Positions 1 to 8,726 of a stretch of DNA of 64,000 bases are shown here, piece by piece (the first letter of the stretch is position 1; the number at the start of each line of letters is the position of its first letter). Under the pieces are notes generated by a model, which was not told the DNA's origin, made no database searches, and saw nothing but the letters and a program-made list of their open reading frames with translations. The translations under genes and the position numbers were made by a program. The DNA comes from Couchioplanes caeruleus. Lineage in GTDB: Bacteria; Actinomycetota; Actinomycetes; Mycobacteriales; Micromonosporaceae. The stretch covers positions 2,790,001-2,854,000 of the forward strand of contig NZ_RJKL01000001.1 of assembly GCF_003751945.1 (NCBI RefSeq), in the 5' to 3' direction.

Positions 1-178
1 CCTCGAGCCCGCAGCCGCGCAGCAGCTCGGCGACGGCCTCGGCGGACCGCTCGACGTGCGAGTGGTCGAAGCCGTCGAACGCGATTCCCGGGATGCGGAC
101 CAGCCGTTCGAGATCGGCGCGGACACCGGGCAGCTCCCGCGCGATCGCGGTGCGCAGTTCGTCTTCAGTGAGGCTCAT
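1..178 (-). CDS. M20-family dipeptidase/peptidase, N-terminal part only (cut by window edge)
   Basis: Reading the minus strand from the ATG at 176-178 gives an open frame that runs off the left end. It starts MSLTEDELRTAIARELPG and continues with DLERLVRIPG and a segment with HSHVERSAEAVAELL. This is the usual opening of actinobacterial M20/M25/M40 metallopeptidases, with an N-terminal helix, then 'LvriPs', then 'eaae.l...l'. Only about 59 residues are visible, so the metal ligands cannot be checked. It is transcribed in the same direction as the M48 gene behind it, 74 bases away. Function is inferred from the N-terminus alone. Confidence 0.65.
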   Translation of the reverse strand, partial: MSLTEDELRTAIARELPGVRADLERLVRIPGIAFDGFDHSHVERSAEAVAELLRGCGLE

Positions 179-252
179 GCCCTGATCCTAGGCCTGCGGT
201 CCGGGTGGGTGGCGGGCCAGTTCGCGGGCCTGTGGACAACGGGCCGGGCGGG

Positions 253-1323
253 TCAGTTCGGCGGTGGCGGCGGGTCCTCGCCGCGCCGGCGGCCGGCGGT
301 GGAGGCCCAGTCCCGAGCGCCGCGGACGGCCGACCCGGCCAGGTCGGAGGCGCCGTCGCCGAGCTTGCGCAGCAGCCCGACCAGCGGATCCTGGGACGTA
401 GTGAAGGTCTGCCGGTACGAGTCGGCGGCCGCCTTCACGTCCTCGGTGACCGAGGCGTCGCCGTCGGAGTCGCGATGCGGGTAGTCGCCGCCGAGGATCC
501 GCCCGTACGCTCCGGAATCGATCCATTTGCGAAGCTCGGCCGCGCGCGCGACCGGCACGGGGTGGCTACTCCACGCGGTCATGCCGAGTTTGTGGATGCT
601 GTCGCGCAGGTCGCCGCCGCTCTCGTACTCGGCTGCCTGCTCGAGGAACGCGGCCGTGTCGATCTGCGAGAGGTCGCCGCCGCCGGCGAGCTTCATCAGC
701 AGCCGCGTCGACGCCGCGGGATCCTGACCGGCGAGCAGGCCGGCACGGTCGGCGGACAACTCGGCCTTGCGCCACCACTCGAACATCGCCGCGATGATGG
801 CGCGCAGGGCGATCGCACCGACCGGCAGCCAGCTCAGATTGGCGGCCCACCGGGTCAGAATCATCATGATCGTCTTGTAGACCGCGTGGCCACTGCGGAC
901 ATGGCCGATCTCATGACCGAGCAGAGCCCGCAACTCGTCGTCGTCCAGCTTCTCCACGGCCGCCGAGGTGATCACGATGAACGGCTTGTCCATGCCGATC
1001 GCCTGCCCGTTGATCACGGGTTCCTGAGTGACGTACAGCTCGGGCGGCTCGGCGACGTCGAGAGCCGAGGCCGCCTCGGTGAAACGCTGGTAGACCCGGG
1101 GATACTGACGATGATCGACCCGGATGGCCCCGGCGAGGAACTGCAGACGGAAGCCGCGCTCGTTCCACATGCCGAAGAAGGCCTTCACCACGTCGTCGAA
1201 GCCACGCAGCTCACGCAGGGCCGTCAATGCGCCACGGTCCGCGGGATGCTCCCACGCCCGGGAACTGATGCCGGTCAGCGTCACCCGCCGCCGCGTCGGC
1301 CGGTTGTCGTCGTCGGTCGTCAT
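253..1323 (-). CDS. M48-family zinc metalloprotease (cytoplasmic/peripheral)
   Basis: A 356-residue protein with the gluzincin motif HEIGH near residue 137, followed by VRSGH, and a downstream ELSADRAG that should supply the third zinc ligand, as in M48 (HtpX/Ste24-like) peptidases. A segment of moderately hydrophobic residues follows HEIGH, but there is no signal peptide. The C-terminus is arginine-rich with a run of prolines. I chose the ATG at 1323 because it follows a GGGGA stretch; the upstream in-frame start at 1341 adds only six residues. Family assignment is firm. The substrate is unknown, though related enzymes act in protein quality control. Confidence 0.85.
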   Translation of the reverse strand: MTTDDDNRPTRRRVTLTGISSRAWEHPADRGALTALRELRGFDDVVKAFFGMWNERGFRLQFLAGAIRVDHRQYPRVYQRFTEAASALDVAEPPELYVTQEPVINGQAIGMDKPFIVITSAAVEKLDDDELRALLGHEIGHVRSGHAVYKTIMMILTRWAANLSWLPVGAIALRAIIAAMFEWWRKAELSADRAGLLAGQDPAASTRLLMKLAGGGDLSQIDTAAFLEQAAEYESGGDLRDSIHKLGMTAWSSHPVPVARAAELRKWIDSGAYGRILGGDYPHRDSDGDASVTEDVKAAADSYRQTFTTSQDPLVGLLRKLGDGASDLAGSAVRGARDWASTAGRRRGEDPPPPPN

Positions 1324-1344
1324 CGTCGTCCCCGTTCCCACTGC

Positions 1345-2049
1345 TCACACAGCCTCGTAACGGTCCCCCGGCCCTTCGGCGGCCCCGTCGACCACCAGGT
1401 CCACATGCGCGGCGGTGCCCTCCGCGGCGAAATGCTCGTCCTCGGCGGCCCGCCAGCGCTCAAGATACGCCCGGAAGGCAACATCGTCGCGCCCGTCGCG
1501 TGCCAAAGCCCGCCGCCACCGCAAGTCGGCGGGCGCCGTGACAAATACCGAGAAAGAAAGCTCCGGCCGAATCGTCCGGCGCGCGGATGAGACCCCTTCG
1601 ATAAGTACGGCCGCAGCAGGCTCGACAGTGACAGGGCTTCCCCCGAAGCGCTCCAGATGCCACAAGTAGCGCAGATACGTGGCTGTCCGGCCGTGCCGCA
1701 GCGGCTCCAGCACCTGCTCCTCGAGCCGGGCCCAGAAGGTGAACTGGTCGTCCCAGCCGTCGAGCAGATCGTCGGTGTGCACGACCGGAATGTCGGCGAC
1801 TTTCGCGAGCCGGCCGGCGAACCAGCTCTTGCCCGCGCCGCTCGGCCCGTCGACGGCGACGAGCCGCACGGGTCCGAGCCGCGGCTCGGTCGCCAGAATC
1901 CGCGCGGCAAGCTCGGCGAAGCTACCCGCCCGGCGCTCCCCGCGGGCCGGGAAGCCGTCCGCCGGGCGCGACGACGCCGGATCGCACACCGGGCGCTCCC
2001 CACCGGGCGGGAGGCCGTCCGCCGGGCGCGATGACGCGGGATCATGCAC
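1345..2049 (-). CDS. Uridine kinase-like P-loop ATPase with repeated N-terminus
   Basis: A 234-residue protein with a Walker A motif GPSGAGKS at residues 68-75 and a following [11 protein letters not shown]. In the uridine kinase/phosphoribulokinase-like family such an aspartate-rich strand binds substrate. LIEGVSS fits the Walker B region. The first 40 residues are two near-identical 20-residue repeats (PASSRPADG core) encoded by a 60-bp tandem repeat. The GTG start overlaps the end of cobQ by 8 bases, so the two genes are probably one operon. The true start may lie inside the repeats, because the family domain begins only near residue 43. Substrate is not certain. Confidence 0.75.
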   Translation of the reverse strand: MHDPASSRPADGLPPGGERPVCDPASSRPADGFPARGERRAGSFAELAARILATEPRLGPVRLVAVDGPSGAGKSWFAGRLAKVADIPVVHTDDLLDGWDDQFTFWARLEEQVLEPLRHGRTATYLRYLWHLERFGGSPVTVEPAAAVLIEGVSSARRTIRPELSFSVFVTAPADLRWRRALARDGRDDVAFRAYLERWRAAEDEHFAAEGTAAHVDLVVDGAAEGPGDRYEAV

Positions 2050-2060
2050 CGGGCGCTCCC
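1931..2060. repeat. 60-bp tandem repeat at the cobQ/kinase junction
   Basis: Two copies of a 60-bp unit (1931-1990, 1991-2050) plus the first 10 bases of a third. Each carries GGCGCTCCC and CCGTCCGCCGGGCGCGA with few mismatches. The third start coincides with the last codons of cobQ, so the array looks like a duplication of the gene junction. It keeps frame and adds 20 residues per copy to the kinase. Confidence 0.85.
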
Positions 2061-3577
2061 GGCGGGATGAAGGGCAGGTCGCCGGGTGGGCCGGATTCGA
2101 TCAGGCGCCACAGCGCGTCCGTGTCGAGGTGTTCCTCGACGAGGTCGCCGAGGGTGTCGAGCGCCTTCTCGCGCACGTCGGCGAAGCGGGTGTCGGGAGC
2201 CACCACGAAGCCGTGCCGGCCCGCCTGCCGCGCGGCCTCGGTGAGGAAGCGCCGGCGGAACTCGTCGGATTCGAAGGCGCCGTGCCAGTGCGTGCCGCAG
2301 ACGGGGCCGACGACGGCTCCCTCGGGTGTGCCGTCCGCGTACCGCAGAAGTGGCTCCGGTGCGCCGCTGGAGACGTACCCGTGATGGATCTCGTATCCGG
2401 CGACCGGGACCTGATCCCAGGCCGCGCCGCGCGACCGGGCCAGGGTCTTGCGGGCGCCGAAGGTGATCTCGACCGGCAGCAACCCGAGGCCCGGGACGGT
2501 GCCGCGGCGGCTCTCCACCTCGTCGTGGATGGTCTCCGAGAGCATCTGGAAGCCGCCGCAGATGCCGACCAGCGGCTTACCGGCAGCGGCGTGCACGCGG
2601 ATCGCGTCGACCAGCCCGGTCTCGCGCAGCCACGCCAGGTCGCTGACGGTCGCCTTCGACCCGGGCAGGACGACGAGATCGGCATCCGCGATCTCGGCCG
2701 GCTCGACGGTGAGCCGTACCTGCACCCCGGGCTCGGTGGCCAGCGCCTCCGCGTCGGTGGCGTTGGAGATCCGCGGAAGCCGCACGACGGCGACTCGCAA
2801 CCATTCGGTGCCGCGCGGCTGAGCCGGCCGCCCGAGCGTCCGGCCGTACGCCAGCGAGTCCTCGGCGTCGAGCCAGATGTCGAGGTCGAAGGGCAGCACA
2901 CCGTGCACCGGCCGCCCCGTCGCCGCGGTGATCATGTCCAGCCCGGGCCGCAGCAGGCCGAGATCACCCCGGAACTTGTTGATGACGAAGCCGCTGACCA
3001 GCGCCTGATCCTCGGGGCTGAGGAGGGCGACGGTCCCGAAGAGCGCGGCGAAGACGCCGCCACGGTCGATGTCGCCGACCACGACCGCCGGGAGGCCGGC
3101 CTGCCGCGCGAGACCCATGTTGACGAAGTCGCCGTCCCGCAGGTTGATCTCGGCCGGACTCCCGGCACCCTCACAGATGACGACGTCGTACTCCGAGCGC
3201 AACGCGGCAAGAGCGGCATGCGCGGTCTCGGCAAGCTTCGGCCGCAACGCGCGGTAGTTGCCGGCGGTGACCGTGTCGACGGCCTCACCGAGCAGGACGA
3301 CCTGGCTGGAGAGATCACTACCGGGCTTGAGCAGAACGGGGTTGAACCGGATGTCCGGAGCGATCCCGCAGGCAGCGGCCTGCATCGCCTGCGCCCGCCC
3401 GATCTCCCCGCCACGCCCGTCGGCACCGACCACGACGACCGAGTTGTTCGACATGTTCTGCGCCTTGAACGGAGCCACCTTGACTCCCCGGCGCCGCAAC
3501 CAGCGGCAGATCCCGGCGGTGAGCACACTCTTCCCGGCGTCGGAGGTGGTCCCGGCGACCAGCAGCCCGCCGCTCAT
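2042..3577 (-). CDS. cobQ: Cobyric acid synthase (adenosylcobyric acid synthase, glutamine-hydrolysing)
   Basis: A 511-residue protein of normal CobQ/CbiP length. It has the N-terminal dethiobiotin-synthetase-like ATPase motif GTTSDAGKS (residues 9-17), [24 protein letters not shown], and a class I glutamine amidotransferase-like C-terminal half with the nucleophile region [10 protein letters not shown] and a final GTHWHGAFE. The enzyme amidates four carboxyls of adenosylcobyrinic a,c-diamide using glutamine and ATP. Its ATG overlaps the cobD stop codon (ATGA), so cobD and cobQ are translationally coupled. Confidence 0.96.
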   Translation of the reverse strand: MSGGLLVAGTTSDAGKSVLTAGICRWLRRRGVKVAPFKAQNMSNNSVVVVGADGRGGEIGRAQAMQAAACGIAPDIRFNPVLLKPGSDLSSQVVLLGEAVDTVTAGNYRALRPKLAETAHAALAALRSEYDVVICEGAGSPAEINLRDGDFVNMGLARQAGLPAVVVGDIDRGGVFAALFGTVALLSPEDQALVSGFVINKFRGDLGLLRPGLDMITAATGRPVHGVLPFDLDIWLDAEDSLAYGRTLGRPAQPRGTEWLRVAVVRLPRISNATDAEALATEPGVQVRLTVEPAEIADADLVVLPGSKATVSDLAWLRETGLVDAIRVHAAAGKPLVGICGGFQMLSETIHDEVESRRGTVPGLGLLPVEITFGARKTLARSRGAAWDQVPVAGYEIHHGYVSSGAPEPLLRYADGTPEGAVVGPVCGTHWHGAFESDEFRRRFLTEAARQAGRHGFVVAPDTRFADVREKALDTLGDLVEEHLDTDALWRLIESGPPGDLPFIPPGAPGA

Positions 3578-4569
3578 CGGCGTCCCCCTCTCGCTCGCAA
3601 CGGGGCTTCCTTCGCCAGACCCCGGAGCAGGGCCGTCCCCGCAGCGATCGCCACTGCCGCCAGCCCTACTGCGCCGGAGACACGTGCGGCCTTGCGCACG
3701 TGGTCCTCCGACGGTCGCGGTCCGTCACCCAGGAAAGGGCGTGTCTCCGTACGTCCGAAGTAGACGTTACGTCCCCCCAGCCGCACACCCAGCGCCCCGG
3801 CCATCGCCGACTCACACTGCCCCGCATTGGGACTCGGATGGTCGAGCCGATCCCGCCGCCACACCCGCAGCGCTTCCCCGGGCCGTCCCCGCACGAACGG
3901 CGCGGCGCCGATCGTCAGCACACCGGTCAGCCGCGCCGGCAGAAGGTTGAGCACATCGTCGAGCCGCGCGGACGCGGTGCCGAAGCGCGCGTACCGGGAC
4001 GAGCGATGCCCGACCATGGCGTCGAGGGTGTTCGCGGCCCGGTAGCCGAGCAAGCCGGGCAGCCCGGCGACGCCGCCCCAGAGGAGCGGAGCAACAACGG
4101 CGTCGGAGGTGTTCTCGGCGACGGATTCGACCGTGGCGCGCGCCAGCTCGGGCTCGTCGAGGGCGGAGGGATCGCGCCCGCAGAGATGGTTGAGCCGTCC
4201 CCGCGCGTCGTCGAGCTCCGCGCGCTCCAGATGGCCGGCCATGACCCGAGCCTCCCGCCGCAACGTCCGCCCGCCGAGCACCGTCCAGGTCGCGGCGGCC
4301 ATCAGGGCCGCCCGGGCGGACGGGCACCGGCGTGTTCCCAGGGAGAGGCCGACACCGGCAGCCACGGGCACGCCCACGGCGACGACGGCGAAGGCTGTGC
4401 CAGCACGCCGGGTCGGGGCGTAGAGACGCTGCTCGAGCGCGGCGGCGGCACGCCCGAAGCCGGCCACGGGATGAAAGCGCCGCGGATCGCCGAACACGGA
4501 ATCCAGCACGTAACCCGCCACGATCCCGGCCGCATCGGCAACGATCGCAGCCCGCCTTGCTCGTCCCAT
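3574..4569 (-). CDS. cobD: Adenosylcobinamide-phosphate synthase CobD/CbiB
   Basis: From the ATG at 4569 the protein is 331 residues, the normal length for CbiB. It has [21 protein letters not shown] near the N-terminus, the conserved [18 protein letters not shown] block, LDAMVGHR, and a C-terminal region with [21 protein letters not shown]. It is an integral membrane enzyme that joins adenosylcobyric acid and aminopropanol phosphate in cobalamin synthesis. A longer in-frame opening to 4821 exists, but its extra 84 residues are low-complexity and do not fit the family. Downstream cobQ overlaps by ATGA. Confidence 0.94.
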   Translation of the reverse strand: MGRARRAAIVADAAGIVAGYVLDSVFGDPRRFHPVAGFGRAAAALEQRLYAPTRRAGTAFAVVAVGVPVAAGVGLSLGTRRCPSARAALMAAATWTVLGGRTLRREARVMAGHLERAELDDARGRLNHLCGRDPSALDEPELARATVESVAENTSDAVVAPLLWGGVAGLPGLLGYRAANTLDAMVGHRSSRYARFGTASARLDDVLNLLPARLTGVLTIGAAPFVRGRPGEALRVWRRDRLDHPSPNAGQCESAMAGALGVRLGGRNVYFGRTETRPFLGDGPRPSEDHVRKAARVSGAVGLAAVAIAAGTALLRGLAKEAPLRARGGRR

Positions 4570-4987
4570 CCTGACCACCCTAGTGAGCGCCGCCGCGCCT
4601 CTTTCGCAGTGCCCGGATTTCAGCCCGCCCGGCGCTGCCATCGCGGCGTGACCCGGGCCGGCATGACCCGGGCCGGGCCACCGGTCCGTCTGCGGGACCG
4701 GCGGCCCGGCGATCCGTGCCCGCCCCGCCTCTTCGTGCGCGGCCGGGCGGGGTCTGACCGTCCCGCCCGGGGCAGGGAGGGAGGGCCTGCACGCGGAATG
4801 CCGACCACCGGACATCCGCATGCGTCTCAGACAGCAACCGAAAGCGGCTTCTCTGCCGTCGCACTGGACCGGCCATTGCGTTAGGGACCGGCCACGGGAC
4901 CCGCCGCGGCGGCGCTCGATCGGCCGCGGCGACGCTAAGTCGGCCGCTGCGGCGCTGGATCCGCCGCCGCGCTAGGGCGCTAATGCC

Positions 4988-5077
4988 GCGCTGGGGCCGG
5001 CCGCCGCGCTGGGGCCGGCCTCAGCGCTGGGGCCGGCCTCAGCGCTGGGGCCGGCCTCAGCGCTGGGGCCGGCCGCC
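4988..5077. repeat. 18-bp tandem repeat, five copies
   Basis: Five consecutive 18-bp units sharing GCGCTGGGGCCGGCC and ending in TCA or GCC (4988, 5006, 5024, 5042, 5060). The tract lies between cobD and ssb outside any supported gene. Confidence 0.9.
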
Positions 5078-5269
5078 GCCGGGACGTGTCCGGCGGCGGC
5101 CGGTTGCGCTGTCCGCCGCGGGTGGGCTCGGCGTCGCCGTGGGAACGGCGCCGAGCCGGGTTCTCCGGGTGCCACCACGGGAAGGGCGGGACAGCGCGGA
5201 CGAACGGATGGTTACTTAACCCATCCGCCCGCCCGGCCGGTGGCCGCGAGCTCACCCCTTGGCGGCCCA

Positions 5270-5400
5270 CCGGCCGTTCGGAGGCGCTGCGGCTGGTCGA
5301 AGCGCCGTGGCTGGCCGCAGCGCTGCGGCTGGCCAGAGCGCCCTGCCTGGCCAAAGCACCCTGCATGGCCTGGCCAAAGCACCCTGCATGGCGGTCCGCT
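5270..5400. repeat. Degenerate short repeats around GCxxTGGCC
   Basis: An imperfect array built from GCGCTGCGGCTGGCC- and AAAGCACCCTGCATGG-like units, including a direct duplication of CTGGCCAAAGCACCCTGCAT. It lies between cobD and ssb in non-coding sequence. Confidence 0.6.
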
Positions 5401-5792
5401 CCGGCTGGTCCCGAGCGCCGCGGCCGGTCAGGGGGCTCTGGGCTGGCTTGAGGTGGCGGATCGGGTGGGGGCCCGGTCGCCGCCGGGGGGGGTGGCGACC
5501 GGGCCTGGCCGCTCGCTCGCGTCCACGGGCGACGAGCGGCTATGCCGCCCAGGCGGATGCCGACCACCGAGCACCCACCCGGGCGGGCCGGATGCCCCGC
5601 GCCCGACCCTGGCGCAGGGCTCCGGCTGCCAGCCTGCGCCGCGCCCGATCGGGCGGATCGGCGGCGACCGCGGAGGTTCGGCGCCGGCCGGATCGGCCCG
5701 TCTCATCGGGGGGCGGGGCTGGGCTGGTGCCGCCGTTCCTGAGCCATTCGGGGGGATGGAGGCCCACGGAACGGCGGCGGCACATGGCCGGG

Positions 5793-6866
5793 TCAGATCG
5801 CGACCGGCTGGCGGCGCGGGGCTCGTGCCCGCATGCGGCGGGGACTCGGCTCGGCTGTCACCCGCGCGTCGCTCGGCTCGGCGGAGGCGTGTTCGACGCG
5901 ACCCTGCCCTGCGGAAACGGCCTCATCGGCGGCCGTGACGGTGGAGGCCGGAGCGGCCGTGGAGGCGGGAGCGGCCGTGGAGGCGGCGGCCGAGCCGGTG
6001 GAGACTGGACCGGTCGAGACGGGAGCGGTCGAGACGGGAGCGGTCGAGACGGGAGCGGTCGAGACGGGAGCGGTCGAGACGGGAGCGGTCGAGACGGGAG
6101 CGGTCGAGACGGGAGCGGTTGACGCGGGATCAATCGAAGCGGCGACAGGTCTAGCGGTGGGTTGGGTGGACAGCGTGTCCTCGATGACCGGCTCGATGAG
6201 CTTCTCCGCCTCCCGCTCGAGACCCGCGGAGTTCCCTTCCGACGACATGGAGGCAGGACTCTCCGAGGCTGCAGGCACGGTGATACCCGTGTCGAACGGC
6301 TCGAAGCCGCCGCCGCGGATAGCTGCGACCGGATCGAAGCCCTCCGGCGTGCGGGCCGGCGCGTCGGCGAAGGTCGGTTCGTCGCCGTCGGGGAGGCCCT
6401 CGCCGTACACCGCCGGGGCGTCGTCGTCCGGGATCGGGGTGGCCGCCTCGCCGCGTACCTTGTCCGCCGATTCGGGGTTTTCCACGGCCGCGGTCGCGGC
6501 CGACCTGGTGCGGAAGAACTTGGCGCGGCCGCGGGACAGGTCGTGACCGACGGAGACGGCCTCCATCTCGTACGTCGTGCGCAGATTGCCCTCCGAGTCC
6601 GTCCAGTCGCGGGTGTAGAGGCGCCCCGCCACGACGACGGGGTCGCCGACCGTGACGGAGGACGCCACGCCCTCGGCGAGACGGCGCCAGCAGTTGACGC
6701 GTACGCGAAGGTGGTTTCCGTCGACCCAGCGGCCGGTCTCCTTGTCCACCCGGCGTGCCGTCGACGCGACCCGGAAGTTGGCCACGAGAGTGTTGGAGTT
6801 GGCCGTCCGCCGCCATTCCGGCGCGGTGAGCACGTTGCCGATCACGACAATGTTGGTGTCGAACAT
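5793..6866 (-). CDS. ssb: Single-stranded DNA-binding protein with long repetitive tail
   Basis: A 357-residue protein. Residues 1-120 are a canonical SSB OB-fold: MFDTNIVVIGNV, VANFRVAST, WVDGNHLRVRVNCW, VTVGDPVVVAGRLYTRDW and a TYEMEAVSVGHDL segment. The following 240 residues are acidic then Ser/Thr/Ala/Pro-rich, with an array of VSTAP pentapeptides near residues 250-288. The C-terminus ends in a basic RMRARAPRRQPVAI and lacks the acidic DDIPF-type tip that recruits partners in housekeeping SSBs. It is therefore probably a secondary SSB (SsbB-like, competence or sporulation). The length is well above the usual 150-200 residues. Confidence 0.9.
   Translation of the reverse strand: MFDTNIVVIGNVLTAPEWRRTANSNTLVANFRVASTARRVDKETGRWVDGNHLRVRVNCWRRLAEGVASSVTVGDPVVVAGRLYTRDWTDSEGNLRTTYEMEAVSVGHDLSRGRAKFFRTRSAATAAVENPESADKVRGEAATPIPDDDAPAVYGEGLPDGDEPTFADAPARTPEGFDPVAAIRGGGFEPFDTGITVPAASESPASMSSEGNSAGLEREAEKLIEPVIEDTLSTQPTARPVAASIDPASTAPVSTAPVSTAPVSTAPVSTAPVSTAPVSTAPVSTGPVSTGSAAASTAAPASTAAPASTVTAADEAVSAGQGRVEHASAEPSDARVTAEPSPRRMRARAPRRQPVAI
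6001..6120. repeat. 15-bp tandem repeat in ssb (VSTAP array), eight copies
   Basis: Eight in-phase 15-bp units with consensus GAGACGGGAGCGGTC from 6001 to 6120. The first and last units carry substitutions. Read on the minus strand they encode the pentapeptide VSTAP. The high identity suggests recent slippage expansion. Confidence 0.95.
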
Positions 6867-7038
6867 CGCTTTCTCCTCAATCGATCGGAGTTCGTGGGGA
6901 GAAGCGTGCAGCGGATGCCATCCCGGCCGCAGAAAGTGGTGCGTCGACCTGTGGACGACGGCACGTTGGGGAAATCTCTCGAAGATCGACCGGCTCTGCT
7001 ATGGCGCGGAGCCCCCTACGCGCGGGTAACCTACGGGC

Positions 7039-8112
7039 GTGGAGACCGACGTCCTGGGCCCGCCGTATGAGCGGCACACCATCGACCTGGGCACCGACGA
7101 CGAGGGGCCGGTGGTCGCGACCCTGGTCCGGCGCCGCGGTGAGACCCCCTCACGGCGCGCGGTGCTGTACGTGCACGGCTTCGTCGACTACTTCTTCCAG
7201 ACCCATCTGGCGGACTTCTTCGTCGAGCGCGGCTGGGACTTCTACGCGCTGGATCTGCGCAAGTACGGCCGCAGCCTGCTTCCCCACCAGACGCCGAACT
7301 TCGCCCGCAGCCTGACGGAATACTTCCCGGAGCTCGACGAGGCGGCCCGTATCATCCGCGAGCAGGACGGCCACGATCAGCTCCTGGTCGCCGGCCACTC
7401 CACCGGAGGCCTGATCACCTCGCTGTGGTCCCACGCCCGCGGCGACCGCGGCATCGTCGACGGACTATTCCTCAACAGCCCGTTCTTCGACTTCAACGTG
7501 CCGTGGGTGCTGCGCCGCCCACTGGTCAGGCTTGTCGGGCGTACGAGCGCACGCAACCCCTACCGCGCCCTGCCGGTGAGCACACTCGGCGTGTACGGGC
7601 AGAGCCTGCACTCGGACCACCGTGGCGAGTGGACGTACGAGCTCGGTTGGAAGCCGTTGCTGGGCTTCCCCGTACGGATGGGCTGGCTCGAAGCGATCCG
7701 CCGCGGCCAGGCCCGCCTGCGCGCAGGGCTGGCGGTCAACGCCCCGGTGCTGGTCGCGTGCTCCACCCGTACATTCCGGGGAAGAGCGTGGTCGGAGGAC
7801 GCCCGGGTGACCGACTCGGTTCTCGATGTGGAACACATCGTCAGGTGGGCGCCGCGGCTCGGGCCGCGGGTGACGATCGCCCGCTTCGACGGCGGCATGC
7901 ACGACCTGACGTTGTCGGGTAAGGATGTCCGCGAGGAAGTGTTCCGGGAGCTGGGGCGCTGGGTGGACGCGTTCCTGCCGCCGGCAGGCACGCCGCTGGA
8001 GGAGATCCCGCCGGCCCCGGAGGACAGCCCGGAGGCGACGGCCAGGGTGGAAGCGGAGGCGGCGAGGGCTTCCGAGACGACCGGGGGCAAAGCGGACACA
8101 CCGACGGCCTGA
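7039..8112 (+). CDS. Alpha/beta hydrolase (serine hydrolase/lysophospholipase-like)
   Basis: A 357-residue protein starting at a GTG. It has a lid-less alpha/beta fold, with YVHGFVDYFF as the oxyanion-hole strand, LDLRKYGRS, and the nucleophile elbow GHSTGG (serine within VAGHSTGGLI). Near the end FDGGMHDLTLSG supplies the catalytic histidine. The final 40 residues are Pro/Glu/Ala-rich and probably disordered. The pattern resembles monoacylglycerol lipase/lysophospholipase-like proteins of actinobacteria. It is a single gene ending about 50 bases before the tRNA. Substrate is unknown. Confidence 0.85.
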   Translation: METDVLGPPYERHTIDLGTDDEGPVVATLVRRRGETPSRRAVLYVHGFVDYFFQTHLADFFVERGWDFYALDLRKYGRSLLPHQTPNFARSLTEYFPELDEAARIIREQDGHDQLLVAGHSTGGLITSLWSHARGDRGIVDGLFLNSPFFDFNVPWVLRRPLVRLVGRTSARNPYRALPVSTLGVYGQSLHSDHRGEWTYELGWKPLLGFPVRMGWLEAIRRGQARLRAGLAVNAPVLVACSTRTFRGRAWSEDARVTDSVLDVEHIVRWAPRLGPRVTIARFDGGMHDLTLSGKDVREEVFRELGRWVDAFLPPAGTPLEEIPPAPEDSPEATARVEAEAARASETTGGKADTPTA

Positions 8113-8160
8113 GATCCGGCTCGCCTCGGGGCCGCGAGGACTCTAGTATGTGCAGGCCAG

Positions 8161-8233
8161 GCGCTCGTAGCTCAGCGGATAGAGCAACGGACTTCTAATC
8201 CGTCGGTCGCAGGTTCGAATCCTGCCGGGCGCG
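8161..8233 (+). tRNA. tRNA-Arg (anticodon TCT)
   Basis: The full cloverleaf can be drawn by hand. Acceptor arms GCGCTCG / CGGGCGC pair with one G-T. The D-arm begins GCTC, and the anticodon stem-loop ACGGACTTCTAATCCGT has anticodon TCT. The T-arm is GCAGG-TTCGAAT-CCTGC and the discriminator base is G. CCA is not encoded. The 3' half serves as the attachment site of the downstream element. Confidence 0.96.
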
Positions 8234-8235
8234 CC
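8191..8235. other. attL: 45-bp tRNA-derived attachment repeat
   Basis: The 45 bases from the anticodon loop to just past the acceptor end recur at 12495-12539 with a single mismatch (C at 8221, T at 12525). Here they belong to the intact tRNA. The integrase remnant reads toward this site. Confidence 0.9.
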
Positions 8236-8313
8236 TCTCCACACCTGCTCACGGCGTTTTGGCGGGTCGGCTCAGCACGGCGACAGCGACCGTACAGCCA
8301 TTCATAAAGCCAA

Positions 8314-8613
8314 TCAGCCGAAGAGGCGCTTCGTGGCCGCGTCGACGGCAGTCCGCTCCACCTCCGGCAGCACGTGCGCGTAGGTGTTCATCGTCAGCCC
8401 GATCTGGCTGTGACCCAGGACCTTCATCACCGTGCGGGGAGAAGCGCCCGAGGCGAGCAAGAACGTCGCGCAGGCGTGCCGGAGATCGTGAATACGGAGC
8501 CATTCCAGGTCAGCGGCGGACCGGAGCTTGTACCAGGACCGTTCCAGGTTGTCGGGATCGAATGGGGTCCCGACACGGGAAGTAACCGCTCGATCAAAGA
8601 AGGTCAACCCCTC
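8314..8613 (-). pseudogene. Tyrosine recombinase (integrase), C-terminal remnant truncated by IS insertion
   Basis: About 100 residues of an integrase catalytic domain. HDLRHACATFLLASG holds the HxxR box, VMKVLGHSQIGLTMNTYAH holds the second histidine and the nucleophilic tyrosine, and TPFDPDNLERSW lies before them. The first catalytic arginine and the whole N-terminal core-binding domain are missing. The frame runs into the inverted repeat of the IS element at 8616. Sequence on the far side of the IS does not continue a recognisable integrase, so some deletion occurred besides the insertion. Confidence 0.88.
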
Positions 8614-8615
8614 TA

Positions 8616-8642
8616 GTGCGCTGTCCATGAACGTTCACCGGG
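8616..8642. repeat. IS630 left terminal inverted repeat
   Basis: A 27-bp end that matches the right end (9864-9890) perfectly in inverted orientation. It is preceded by the TA target duplicate. Confidence 0.92.
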
Positions 8643-8726
8643 TTGGTGACACGCCGTGTGGCGTCCGGGCGGTATGGGGCTGGGGGGATCACTCTCGACG
8701 GCGGTGATGTTCGCCGTTGAGAGTGG

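Larger units (their letters stand above)
4570..5792. other. 1.2-kb repeat-rich spacer without a recognisable gene
   Basis: No open frame here has a family signature, and the long frames are low-complexity alanine/proline/arginine shadows. The stretch holds two tandem-repeat tracts (4988-5077 and about 5270-5400). I looked for a cobalamin riboswitch upstream of cobD on the minus strand. No exact B12-box GCCACTG was found; the nearest match is GGCACTG at 4607-4613, without convincing flanking structure, so no riboswitch is called. Confidence 0.6.

Noticed and set aside
1679..3763. 694-residue open frame on the plus strand over cobQ
   Set aside because: It is antisense to cobQ, which has every family motif. 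Long opposite-strand frames are common in GC-rich DNA.
4570..4900. Possible cobalamin riboswitch upstream of cobD
   Set aside because: No exact B12 box was found on the minus strand and the expected paired blocks could not be drawn.
4980..5567. 195-residue minus-strand frame between cobD and ssb
   Set aside because: It consists mainly of repeats read as Pro/Ala/Arg and has no domain or plausible ribosome site.
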